A program made the position numbers and the translations under genes. Below the pieces are notes generated by a model, which saw only the letters and a list, made by a program, of their open reading frames with translations, was not told the DNA's origin and ran no database searches. DNA of 55,755 nt. Origin: Candidatus Corynebacterium faecigallinarum (lineage in GTDB: Bacteria > Actinomycetota > Actinomycetes > Mycobacteriales > Mycobacteriaceae). The stretch spans positions 1 through 55,755 of the forward strand of contig DWVP01000018.1 of the NCBI GenBank assembly GCA_019120175.1, given 5' to 3'. This document shows, in pieces, positions 7,404 to 15,653 of the stretch. How positions within the stretch are numbered: the first letter of the stretch is position 1; each line of letters begins with the position of its first letter.

Positions 7404-9137
7404 TCACCCGGCATGCTGCGCGGCCCACAACCGGGCGTACTGACCGCCAGACTCCAGCAACTGCTCGTGGGTACCGTCCTCGATGATCCGCCCGTGTTCC
7501 ATGACGATGATCCGGTCGCAGGCCGCGGCCTGGCTCAGGCGGTGGGCGATGACCACACCGGAGCGTCCCTGCAGGACGGCGGCAGCGGCGTCGTCCAGCA
7601 CATGGGCGTGTGCCGAACCTGCTTCGGCCGTGGCTTCGTCGAGGATCGCCAGGTCCGGGTCGGCGAGCAGCACCCGCACCAGGGCGATGTGCTGGGAATC
7701 CGCGGTGGTCAGCGCATAGCCCTGGGGACCGAGATCGGTGTCCAGGCCGTCGGGCAGTTGCGCGAGCAGATCCTCGGCACCCGCAGCGGTGGCCGCGGCG
7801 ATGATCTGCCCGTCCGTGACATCGGTGGTGCCCAGTGCGAGATTGTCGCGCAGGGTGGCGGCGAAGACGTGGGGCTCCTGGCTGATCAGCGCGGTTTTCG
7901 CTGGAGCGGTCACCTCGCCGCTGTCCGCGGTGTGCACCCCAGCCAGCAGGGAGGCGACCGTGGTCTTGCCGGCACCGGTGGTGCCGACGACCGCCAGGTG
8001 CTCGCCGGGTGCGATGTGCACCGTGACGTCGTGGAGGACCTGTGGGCCGTCGGTGTAGGAGAAACTGACGTCGGTGAGTCCGGCCGCGTCGCTGACTGCG
8101 GGCCCGGGGCGTCCTGCGTCCAGTGCAAGGTCGGTGACCCCCACGATCCGGCTCAGCGATGCGGTGGCCAGCTGCAGAGTGTCGATGACGCTCATCAGTG
8201 CCCGTATCGGCCCCTGCAGCCGCAGGAAGAACAGCACCGCCGTGGTCGCCGCACCCACGGTGACCGCAGCGCCGTCCACCAGCACGAAGCCGATGACCAG
8301 CACCACGGTGACGGCGACGGCGAAGGCGGCGTCGATCCGCCAGTTGAACATCGAGACCACGGTGCGGGCGCGTAGTGACCAGCCGGCGACTGCCCAGGAG
8401 GCACGTCCGATGCGCTGCTGGTGCAGGTCGTCCAGCCCGAAAGCGGTGACGGTGTCGATGCCGCGCAGCGAGGAGAGGACGTGGTGCGCGCGGGTGCCGA
8501 AAGCGATGCGTTGGGCGGCGTACATCGGCGGCGCGAGACGCAGGTACCAGCGCAGCGCCAGCCAGTACACCGGCAGCATCACCACCAGAATCAGCCCGAA
8601 CCTCCAGTCCAGGGCGCTCATCCCGGCCACGGTCAGCAGCACGGTGAACACCGTCGAGGACAGCACCGGCACGACCTGTTGCAGTGCCCTGGACACCTGG
8701 GCGACGTCGTCGCTGGCCCGGCTGATCAGGTCGCCGGTGCCGCTGCGTTCCACGCGCTGCTGCGGCAACCGCAGTGCGGTGGCCACGAGGTGTTCGCGGA
8801 TCCCGGCGAGCACGCGTTCGCAGCAGTAGTTCGCGAAGAGCACGCCCACGATCTGCAGTGCCCCGCCGACGACGATGGAGCCGATGATCGCCACGGCGTA
8901 ACCCCACAGCGGCCAACCGTCGTCGTCGCCGGTGATGTCGTCGACGACCCGGCCGAGGGTGGCCGGGGCGATCAGTTCGATGCCGGCGGCGACGGCGGCG
9001 ATGATCGCGGAGACCACGAGCATCCAGCGTCGGCCGGTGAGTTCCTGCCACAGCACCCGGGCGGTGCGTGGGCCGGTGGCGGTGGGTAGGCGGTCGCCGA
9101 TGTCGGTGTCGGTGTCGGTGTCGGTGTTCGTTTTCAC
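7404..9137 (-). CDS. ABC exporter half-transporter (TMD-NBD), catalytic-Walker partner
   Basis: Protein of 577 aa: an N-terminal tail with repeated TD, a six-helix exporter-type membrane domain (about 35-330), then an ABC domain. Walker A GTTGAGKT (385-392), Walker B plus catalytic Glu LAILDE (496-501) and H-loop His532 are intact, but the signature is LTTADSQ (476-482), not LSGGQ. Its partner, the gene just upstream, has LSGGQ and no Walker A, so the two should form a heterodimer with one working ATP site. The start is GTG at 9137, overlapping the partner's TGA (GTGA), which points to translational coupling. Substrate unknown; export of peptides, lipids or drugs, or IrtAB-like siderophore uptake, are family precedents. 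Confidence 0.9.
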   Translation of the reverse strand: MKTNTDTDTDTDIGDRLPTATGPRTARVLWQELTGRRWMLVVSAIIAAVAAGIELIAPATLGRVVDDITGDDDGWPLWGYAVAIIGSIVVGGALQIVGVLFANYCCERVLAGIREHLVATALRLPQQRVERSGTGDLISRASDDVAQVSRALQQVVPVLSSTVFTVLLTVAGMSALDWRFGLILVVMLPVYWLALRWYLRLAPPMYAAQRIAFGTRAHHVLSSLRGIDTVTAFGLDDLHQQRIGRASWAVAGWSLRARTVVSMFNWRIDAAFAVAVTVVLVIGFVLVDGAAVTVGAATTAVLFFLRLQGPIRALMSVIDTLQLATASLSRIVGVTDLALDAGRPGPAVSDAAGLTDVSFSYTDGPQVLHDVTVHIAPGEHLAVVGTTGAGKTTVASLLAGVHTADSGEVTAPAKTALISQEPHVFAATLRDNLALGTTDVTDGQIIAAATAAGAEDLLAQLPDGLDTDLGPQGYALTTADSQHIALVRVLLADPDLAILDEATAEAGSAHAHVLDDAAAAVLQGRSGVVIAHRLSQAAACDRIIVMEHGRIIEDGTHEQLLESGGQYARLWAAQHAG

Positions 9138-10846
9138 AGCGTCACCACCCGGTCGCAGGAATTCAGCAGGGTGGCAGATTCGGTGACGATGAGGGTGGTG
9201 CGTCCGGCACGCATGCCGGCGATGCCCTCGGCGATGTGGTGTTCGGTGATGGCGTCGACGGCTGTGGTCGGGTCGTGCAGCACCAGGACCGGCGCCTCGA
9301 CGGCCAGGGCCCGGGCCAGGGCGATGCGTTGGCGTTGCCCACCGGAGAGCCGGGTGCCGGATTCGCCGACGCGGCTGTCCGCACCGTCCGGCAGGGCGGT
9401 GAGGATGTCCGTGCAGGACGCCGCGACCAGTGCGTGCTGCATCGCCGCGGGGCTCGCGGCCGAGGGGGCGAGATTGTCGGTGACGGTGCCGTCGAAGATG
9501 TCGGCGGCGTGTGGGGTGACCAGGACGCTGCGCCGGTACAGCTCCAGCGGAACATCTGCTGCGGTGACCGTCTGCCCGTCGCCGTGCAGGACGACTCCCT
9601 CGTCACCGGAGGCAAGGTGGGCGACGAACTCGCGGGCCGGGGCGCCGGAGGCGCGGATGCCGACGCGTTCGCCGGGGTTCACGGTGATGTCGACGGCGGT
9701 GATTCCGAGATCGGCTGGTGGCTGCGCGTCACTGTGGCGCGGCGGGACGTCGTACGGCGTGTTCAGCAGGTCGAGGACCCGGGAGGCCGAGGCGACACCC
9801 GTGGCCCACACTGCGCCGATGGACCGCGGCAGTCCGGCGAGTGGGCCCATCATGAACTGGGTGACACCGACGACGGCGATGAGTTCACCGACGCTCAACT
9901 GGCCGTCCAATGCCATCGCGGTGGCACCGACGGCCAGGCCGGCGACGAGGCAGCCGGAGACCACGTTCATCGAGGCGAAGTAGATCCCACGGGAGTTCTG
10001 CAACGTCAGTGCACCCTGCAGTGCCTCCTGGCTGACGGTGATGTAGCGGGCGGTGGAGTTCTCCTCGGCGCGTAGCCCCTTGATGGTGCGGTAGCCGGTG
10101 ATCAGGTCGGCGGCCTGGCCGGTGGCGGCGGCGACCCGGGCCTGTTGTTGTTTGTTGCGGCGTTGCATGGGGCGCCCGGCCACGGCCATGATCCACATCA
10201 TCAACGGGGCGCCGATGAGCACGGCCAGTCCCAGTGGCCAGGCGATGGTGAACAGGACGACTCCACCGGCGGTGATGGCGACGAGTTCGCCGACGGGGTA
10301 CACGCCGAGCTGCATGGTGGCGCAGACGCGGAAGACATCGCCGGTGGCGACGGCCAGCTGTGCACCACCCAGGGTGCGGTTCTTCATGCCGGCCGGGTGC
10401 AGCAGGCGTTCGGTGACGGTCATGCGCAGGCGGTGCTGGACGGTCTGCATGCCGTACATGCCGCAGCGTGAACCGTAGCGGGTGGTCATGGAATTCACGA
10501 CGACCAGCGCGATCACTGCGGCACACCAGAGGACGAGCTGGCCGGAGTTGCCGGTGGCGATACCGGAGTCGACCGCGGTACCGGCAGCGACGGGCAGTAA
10601 CGCTCCGGCGACCTGACTGAGCCCCAGCAGGAACGCTGCGGGGATGGTGAATCGGCGGGCGGCGAAGATGATGCGCCAGATGAACTGGACCGGGGTGGTG
10701 TCCGCGTCGTAGTCGACCGGGTTGCGGGACGGCGGGGTCGGTGAGGCCTGGAAGAACAGCGGCCAGCGGATACCGAAGAGGTGGCTGCGTAGCGCTTCGC
10801 CGTCGGCGGCGGGAACAACTCCCGGGCGGTGCTGCGGTCGTGGCAT
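9134..10846 (-). CDS. ABC exporter half-transporter (TMD-NBD), signature-donating partner
   Basis: Protein of 570 aa with a six-helix membrane domain (about 55-350) and an ABC domain. LSGGQRQRIALARAL (500-514) is intact, but the Walker A position reads RASGAPARE, with no GKT/S; the Walker B reads LVLHDP with no catalytic Glu; and the H-loop His is replaced in IVTESA (about 553-558). This is the mirror image of the downstream gene and supports an obligate heterodimer. The ATG at 10846 has AGGAGGA ten bases upstream. It is the first gene of a two-gene operon with a leader of more than 200 nt containing repeat copy B. Confidence 0.9.
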   Translation of the reverse strand: MPRPQHRPGVVPAADGEALRSHLFGIRWPLFFQASPTPPSRNPVDYDADTTPVQFIWRIIFAARRFTIPAAFLLGLSQVAGALLPVAAGTAVDSGIATGNSGQLVLWCAAVIALVVVNSMTTRYGSRCGMYGMQTVQHRLRMTVTERLLHPAGMKNRTLGGAQLAVATGDVFRVCATMQLGVYPVGELVAITAGGVVLFTIAWPLGLAVLIGAPLMMWIMAVAGRPMQRRNKQQQARVAAATGQAADLITGYRTIKGLRAEENSTARYITVSQEALQGALTLQNSRGIYFASMNVVSGCLVAGLAVGATAMALDGQLSVGELIAVVGVTQFMMGPLAGLPRSIGAVWATGVASASRVLDLLNTPYDVPPRHSDAQPPADLGITAVDITVNPGERVGIRASGAPAREFVAHLASGDEGVVLHGDGQTVTAADVPLELYRRSVLVTPHAADIFDGTVTDNLAPSAASPAAMQHALVAASCTDILTALPDGADSRVGESGTRLSGGQRQRIALARALAVEAPVLVLHDPTTAVDAITEHHIAEGIAGMRAGRTTLIVTESATLLNSCDRVVTL

Positions 10847-11232
10847 TGACTGATGTTCCTCCTGACGACCCCGTCAGTGAGGTCTCCCTGCAAGCTTGCC
10901 ATGCCGTTCGGACAGGAAGTTGTCCGCAGCGGTCGGTGCTTGAACGGAATACAGCATCGCCGTCCGTGTCCAGCCCGGTCGCGATAGAAAGAACCTCGCC
11001 GCCACGGTCCTGATCGGCATCACAGTGGCAAGCGAGGTTGTAGATATCGCAACCGACATCCTCGGATGGTTCAGGTAGGAGCCTGAACCGAAGAGGCCGG
11101 GCACGTTGGCGCTCGGGCAGCCCTGGCAGTGTTGGAAGCACTTCCGGGGCTGTTTTATGTGCAGTACCTTCAACCAAGGTCGAAAGGTCTGACACCCATG
11201 ACAGTACACGGCTCGACGGACACTTTCACTGG
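10847..11232 (-). promoter_or_regulatory. Long leader region of the ABC exporter operon
   Basis: This 386-bp gap lies between the exporter start and the PTS gene. It holds repeat copy B (11060-11127) and several dyads. No intact gene is visible; the open frames crossing it on the minus strand have no recognisable domains and share only the peptide encoded by the repeat. The length and structure fit a 5' untranslated regulatory region. No clear promoter boxes were found. Confidence 0.5.
11060..11127 (-). repeat. Leader repeat element, copy B (candidate cis-regulatory RNA)
   Basis: This copy is 67/68 identical to 7277-7344; the only difference is C at 11110 where copy A has T at 7327. It lies about 215 nt upstream of the ABC exporter operon start on the minus strand. 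The 8-bp hairpin GGTTCAGG/CCTGAACC is kept. Immediately 5' of the repeat (minus strand) the sequence diverges but still forms a short stem, AGTG-CTTCCAA-CACT, at the place where copy A has GGTG/CACC, a compensatory change that hints at selection on RNA structure. Confidence 0.7.
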
Positions 11233-13182
11233 TCACGCATGCACGGCACCGACGTCCTCGACACCGAGAGCCTTCACCAGGTCGACGACGTCCTCCGCGG
11301 ACGACGCAGACCGCAGCAATTCGCGGAAATCGTCCTTCATCAGGGCCCGGGCAAGCTTCGCGAGGATCTTGAGGTGCTGTTCACCCGCATCCTCCGGTAC
11401 CGCGATGAGGAACACGAGGTCGACCGGTTCATCGTCCGGAGCGTCCCACTCCACCGGCGTCTGCAACCGGGCGAAAGCGAGTGTCGGGACACTCACGGCA
11501 CCGCTGCGGGCGTGTGGGATGGCCACACCGTTGCCCACCGCGGTGGTGGACTGTTCCTCGCGTGCCAAGGCTGCGTCGACGACGGGGCTGACGTCGAGAC
11601 GTCCCTGCTTCTCCGCCTGTCCAGCGAGCGCACGGATCACCGCGTCCCGGTCGGTGGCGGTACTGGTCAGCACCACGGTATCGGCGTCGATGAGGTCGGA
11701 CGGCGTGTCCTTACCGTGGTCGTTGCCGTTGTCACTGCCTTTACCGCCGACCGTCACCGCCATCAGCAGCAGCGACACCGCCGAGGTGACCACCACACCG
11801 ACGACCAGGGCAAGGAAGAACCAGGCGATGCCCTCGACCGCGCCGAGGACGGCGACGATCGGCCCGCCGTGCATCACATTGTCCTTCACCCCGAACAGGC
11901 CGGCCAGCGCACCAGCGACCGCGCCACCGATGACATTGGCCGGGATGATCTGCAGCGGACGCGCGACCGCCAACGGGATCGCGCCCTCCGAGATACCGAA
12001 GAAGCCCATGAACAGACCGGCTATACCGGAGTCCCGCTCCGACTTGTTGAACCGGTGGCGGGCGACCAGTGTGGTCACCCCGGCGGCCAGCGGCGGCACG
12101 GCAATGGCCGCGGCCGCCATGCCCATCGGGGCAGCGTTTCCGGTGGCGATCAGACCCCCGGCGAACAGGAACGCCGTCTTGTTCAGCGGGCCGCCCATGT
12201 CGAAGGCGATCATCGCGCCGATGATCGCACCGAGCAGCAGCACCGAGGAACCCTGCAGTCCCTCCAGCCAATCCGTCATCGCCTCGAAGAGGTTGGCGAT
12301 CGGCAGGCCGAGCAGGTAGATGAACAGCGCACCGACGATGAGGGTGGTCAGCACCGGAATGACGATGATCGGCCAGATCGGCTGGATGTACTTGTGCACC
12401 GGGATCTTGCGGATCGCCAGGGCGATGTAGCCGGAGAGAATACCGGTGATGATACCGCCGATGAACCCGGCGTCCGCCTCCGATCCGTACAGGTCACCGG
12501 TGACGGCGACCAGGCCGGTGATGAAGCCCGGTGCCAGGCCCGGTCTATCGGCGATGGCCATGGCGATGTAGCCGGACAACACCGGCACCATCAGGGAGAA
12601 CGCCAGCCCGCCGAGCTGGTTCACGGTGTCCCAGAAGGAGCCCTCGGGGATCACCAGGCCCTCGGCACTCGGCTCACCGCCGATCGACAGGGCGACGGCG
12701 ATCATCAGCCCGCCGGTGACCACGAACGGGATCATGTGGGAGACGCCGTTCATCAGCGCACGGTAGAGGTCGTCGCCGAACCTGCGCAGGAACGGGCGGT
12801 CGTCGTGGGACGCCGTGTCGGACGCAGCGTCCGACATACCGCCCGCTTCGTCGCCGGCCGCGACAGGCGCGCTCAACGCCTTCTCCAGCAGCTCAGCCGG
12901 CTTCTTGATCCCGTCGTCCACCCCGGTTGAGACCAACGGTTTCCCGACGAAGCGGGAGGTGTCGATCGCCATGTCGGCGGCGATCACGACGGCGGCAGCG
13001 TCCTGAATCTCTTTGTCGGTGAAGGCATTCTCCACACCGATGGAGCCGTGGGTCTCCACGCGGACGCGCACGCCCGCCTTCTCGGCGGCGGCCTCCAGGT
13101 TCTCGGCGGCCATGTAGGTGTGCGCGATGCCGGTCGGGCAGGCGGTGACCGCCAGGACCAGCGGCTGTTCCGGTGTGCTCAT
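11233..13182 (-). CDS. fruA: Fructose-specific PTS enzyme IIBCA
   Basis: Protein of 649 aa in domain order IIB-IIC-IIA. IIB (1-105) has the phosphocysteine motif TACPTGIAHTYMAAE (Cys15); IIC (about 140-480) is a multi-helix permease with IPFVVTGGLMIA and DMGGPLNKTAF, characteristic of fructose permeases; IIA (about 510-649) has the phosphohistidine motif AIPHARSG. It imports fructose with phosphorylation at carbon 1, taking phosphate from EI/HPr encoded elsewhere. Unusually no fruK or fruR lies next to it. In C. glutamicum the equivalent is called ptsF. The next gene to the left is the ABC exporter leader, about 110 bp before repeat B. Confidence 0.95.
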   Translation of the reverse strand: MSTPEQPLVLAVTACPTGIAHTYMAAENLEAAAEKAGVRVRVETHGSIGVENAFTDKEIQDAAAVVIAADMAIDTSRFVGKPLVSTGVDDGIKKPAELLEKALSAPVAAGDEAGGMSDAASDTASHDDRPFLRRFGDDLYRALMNGVSHMIPFVVTGGLMIAVALSIGGEPSAEGLVIPEGSFWDTVNQLGGLAFSLMVPVLSGYIAMAIADRPGLAPGFITGLVAVTGDLYGSEADAGFIGGIITGILSGYIALAIRKIPVHKYIQPIWPIIVIPVLTTLIVGALFIYLLGLPIANLFEAMTDWLEGLQGSSVLLLGAIIGAMIAFDMGGPLNKTAFLFAGGLIATGNAAPMGMAAAAIAVPPLAAGVTTLVARHRFNKSERDSGIAGLFMGFFGISEGAIPLAVARPLQIIPANVIGGAVAGALAGLFGVKDNVMHGGPIVAVLGAVEGIAWFFLALVVGVVVTSAVSLLLMAVTVGGKGSDNGNDHGKDTPSDLIDADTVVLTSTATDRDAVIRALAGQAEKQGRLDVSPVVDAALAREEQSTTAVGNGVAIPHARSGAVSVPTLAFARLQTPVEWDAPDDEPVDLVFLIAVPEDAGEQHLKILAKLARALMKDDFRELLRSASSAEDVVDLVKALGVEDVGAVHA

Positions 13183-13191
13183 GACTGTTCG

Positions 13192-13620
13192 CTACTCGAA
13201 GCGCAGTTCCTTGGGCACCGACTTCAGGGCGGTGGAGACCGGGCAATTCTCCTTGGCCCAGCGGGCCTTCTCCCGGAAGTCCTCGGCACTCATACCGGGC
13301 ACGTCCCCGCTGATGGTGAGTGTGATGCCGGTGATCCCTCCCCTGGACGGGTCGAAGGTCACCGCGGCGCGGGCATCCAGTGTGGTGGCGGGGTGACCGT
13401 CCTCGGCCAGCCCGTTGGACAACTGCATCGTGTAGCAGGACGCGAGCGCGGCACCGAGCAGCTCCTCGGGGTTGGTCGTCCCGGCACCGGCCTCGGTGCG
13501 GGCCTTCCAGCTGGTGTCGAAGGTGGCGACCTTGGAGGTCTCCAGGGTGGCGCTGCCTGACCCCTCGAACAGGCTTCCTTCCCAGTGGGCGCTTGCTTCG
13601 CTGACGGATGGCTTCGGCAT
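13192..13620 (-). CDS. osmC: OsmC/Ohr-family peroxiredoxin
   Basis: Protein of 142 aa. The two redox cysteines of the family are present in ALASCYTMQLS and KENCPVSTAL. It reduces organic hydroperoxides in the cytoplasm. The start at 13620 is supported by AAAGGAA seven bases upstream and by length; the longer frame to 13842 crosses the divergent HAD gene. The subfamily (LsfA-like OsmC rather than Ohr) is inferred from the SCYTMQLS and NCPVS motifs. It starts about 80 bp from the divergent HAD gene, so the two probably have back-to-back promoters. Confidence 0.9.
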   Translation of the reverse strand: MPKPSVSEASAHWEGSLFEGSGSATLETSKVATFDTSWKARTEAGAGTTNPEELLGAALASCYTMQLSNGLAEDGHPATTLDARAAVTFDPSRGGITGITLTISGDVPGMSAEDFREKARWAKENCPVSTALKSVPKELRFE

Positions 13621-13702
13621 GGTGATTCCTTTCATTCGTGGTGGATGTGTGGTGGGATTCAGCGTACGCGCGGTGCGGGACTCGGTCGCTAGGCTTGCAG
13701 GC

Positions 13703-14479
13703 ATGAAGATCGCTGCCTTTGACTTCGACGGCACCATCCTCTTCGACGACGGCATCGCCGAAGACACGCTGGCCGCCATCCACGACTGGCAGGCCGCCGG
13801 GAACCTCGCCGTCGCCGCCACCGGCAAGTCCCTCTCCGCCACACAATTCGCCCTGCGGGACTACGACCTGAGCTTCGACTACTCCGCGGTCTTCACCGGT
13901 GCTGTGCTGACCGACCAGCGGTGGGACGTCCTGCACCGTTCGACCCTGGACCCGGCGATGGTGCGCCGGATCGTGGAGCACCTCTCCAGCATCGACGGCA
14001 TCTCCGTCTACGGCACCATGCTCGGTGGCCGGGACGTTCGGTTCAGCTCGACGATCAACAATGAGCCGCCCACCTCGGTCCTCACCGACTTCCTGGACAT
14101 GGACATCGCCGAGATCGACACGCTCACCGGCGCCCAATTCGTCGGCGTGCCGGTGCGGATTCCCGACAACGAGGAGTTGCGCGATCGGATCCACCGGGAG
14201 ATCAGCGCGTCATACGAGGTGGGGTGCGTGGTGAACCAGAACTTCGTCGACGTGCTGCCCGTCGGTGCGTCCAAAGGCGCGGCGTTGGACTGGCTTGTCG
14301 ACCACCTGGCACTGCCGCGCGAGGACGTGGAGCTGATCAGCTTCGGCGACTCCTGGAACGACCTGTCAATGCACGCGGTGGCTGACCGGGCGTTCTCCTT
14401 CCCCTGGTCGCCGGATGCAGTGAAGGAGGCCACCGGGGAGGTCATCGGGTCGGTGGCGGAGGTCCTGCCGAGACTCTAG
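13703..14479 (+). CDS. HAD-superfamily hydrolase (Cof-type phosphatase)
   Basis: Protein of 258 aa. Motif I is AAFDFDGTILFDDG (Asp8, Asp10), motif II AATGKS, motif III includes the Lys of GASKGAALDWL, and motif IV is SFGDSWNDLSMH. The large type-II cap lies between about 85 and 185. Such enzymes dephosphorylate sugar phosphates or cofactors such as FMN and PLP; the substrate cannot be read from sequence. The chosen ATG follows GGCTTGCAGGC and gives the N-terminus normal for the family. Its 3' end overlaps the decayed VanZ-like gene by 4 bp, tail to tail. Confidence 0.85.
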   Translation: MKIAAFDFDGTILFDDGIAEDTLAAIHDWQAAGNLAVAATGKSLSATQFALRDYDLSFDYSAVFTGAVLTDQRWDVLHRSTLDPAMVRRIVEHLSSIDGISVYGTMLGGRDVRFSSTINNEPPTSVLTDFLDMDIAEIDTLTGAQFVGVPVRIPDNEELRDRIHREISASYEVGCVVNQNFVDVLPVGASKGAALDWLVDHLALPREDVELISFGDSWNDLSMHAVADRAFSFPWSPDAVKEATGEVIGSVAEVLPRL

Positions 14480-14925
14480 CGTTGCCGTGCGTCGACGAGT
14501 TCCTGCCCACTGACCAGGCCGGGGAGGTCTCTGCCTTGCTGCGTCACGAACACGAGGACGATGCACACCACCGCGAACAGCCACGACACCCACCCGATGC
14601 CCGGGACGAGCTGTACGGAGACGGGCACGGACACGCTGACCAAGGTGAACCCGAGCCAGTCGCAGAGCATCGCGAGAAGACGTCCTCCGCGGGTGACAGG
14701 GCGCGGTTCACCTGCGTCCTGGGGGGGCGCCATACCCCGGTGCCGACGAGGTACGACCAGATCGCCCAGAAGTAGATCAGCGCCGCGGCCCACAGCAGCG
14801 TCCTGCCCGCCCCCAGGTCGACCACGACGACGGTAACTCAGCGTCACAAAGGGAATGAACAGCACCGCACTCGCCGCCACACCGATCAGAACCGCCATCA
14901 ACGCGGGGAAGACACTGTCGGACAT
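14476..14925 (-). pseudogene. Remnant of a VanZ/RDD-type membrane protein with frame shifts
   Basis: The 149-aa frame starts with a good membrane segment (FPALMAVLIGVAASAVLF) and ends with RLLAMLCDWLGFTL and WLFAVVCIVLVFVTQ, which resemble RDD-domain starts. Its middle (about 36-78) is polar nonsense, while another frame over the same bases reads GRTLLWAAALIYFWAIWSY, a clear VanZ-like helix. The frame therefore shifts out near 14815-14835 and back near the run of seven G at 14721-14727. The total is also far shorter than VanZ-RDD proteins, so material has been deleted. Sequencing error could explain the shifts but not the shortness. Confidence 0.6.
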
Positions 14926-14960
14926 GCGGTGATTCTAACGCGATCGAACAGAGCGGCGTC

Positions 14961-15653
14961 CTACACCACCGCAGCAAGGACGAGCACCGCGACGACTCCG
15001 GCGATCATCAGCCAGCGACACACCTGCTGGACCAGGGAATCCGGCACCGGCAGCAGCAGCGTGCGCGGGCCCGGTTCACCGATGCCGGTGCGCTGCAGGG
15101 GCCGGGCGCGCTGGGCGGCATCGTCGATCAGGCCGACGACCAGCGGAAGGACGGTCGCGCCACGGGAACGCCAGGTGTCGACGTCCACCCCGCGGGACGC
15201 CTGGACCTGCCGGATCGTCCGCCACCGCTGCTGCGCCATCGGCAGCAGACGCACCACCGTGCCGACCATGTAGACCAATGGCGCCGGGACGGACAACTGC
15301 AACCGACGCATCAGCGCGTCCGCGTCGACGAAACTGCCCACCACCAGTCCGGCGCAGGTCATCGCCATGAAGCGCAGGCCCAGGCCGGTGGCGACCGCCG
15401 CACCGTCGGAGGTGATCGGAATCAGGAACCGGGCGACCTCCACATCACCGAAGGGCACGTAGATCAGCAGATACGACAGGAACGCCGGCACTGACAGGAC
15501 CAGCCCGGCGATGAGTGCACGGCGGTGGCGGCGTCCGACGAAAGCCAGGAGTACGGCAAGGGCGATGAAGGCGGTCGAGACCCACACGTCGTGCAGGACC
15601 ATCACCGTGATGATCGCGCACGCCGCAGCGGTGAGCGGGGTCAGTGGGCTCAT
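14961..15653 (-). CDS. ECF transporter T component (transmembrane coupling protein)
   Basis: Protein of 230 aa with about five hydrophobic segments. The coupling helices carry RQVQASRGVD and AQRARPLQRTGIG, the two Arg-containing motifs by which EcfT docks onto its ATPases. Its start overlaps the end of the S component gene by 4 bp (ATGA), so the two are co-translated. No EcfA gene follows; the nearest ECF-like ATPase is at 6015-7184. It links an S component to ATP hydrolysis in a vitamin or metal importer. Confidence 0.85.
   Translation of the reverse strand: MSPLTPLTAAACAIITVMVLHDVWVSTAFIALAVLLAFVGRRHRRALIAGLVLSVPAFLSYLLIYVPFGDVEVARFLIPITSDGAAVATGLGLRFMAMTCAGLVVGSFVDADALMRRLQLSVPAPLVYMVGTVVRLLPMAQQRWRTIRQVQASRGVDVDTWRSRGATVLPLVVGLIDDAAQRARPLQRTGIGEPGPRTLLLPVPDSLVQQVCRWLMIAGVVAVLVLAAVV

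Noticed and set aside
7181..7414. Minus-strand ORF with peptide GCPSTNVPGLFGSGSYLNHP, shared with the ORF at 10874-11236
   Set aside because: The shared peptide is only the translation of the duplicated leader element. The only difference between copies is at a first codon position (Thr/Ala), flanks are unrelated and no ribosome site is present, so an RNA or DNA element is the better reading.
11239..12930. 563-aa plus-strand open frame across fruA
   Set aside because: Shadow of the PTS gene; composition is His/Arg/Asp-rich and no family is seen.
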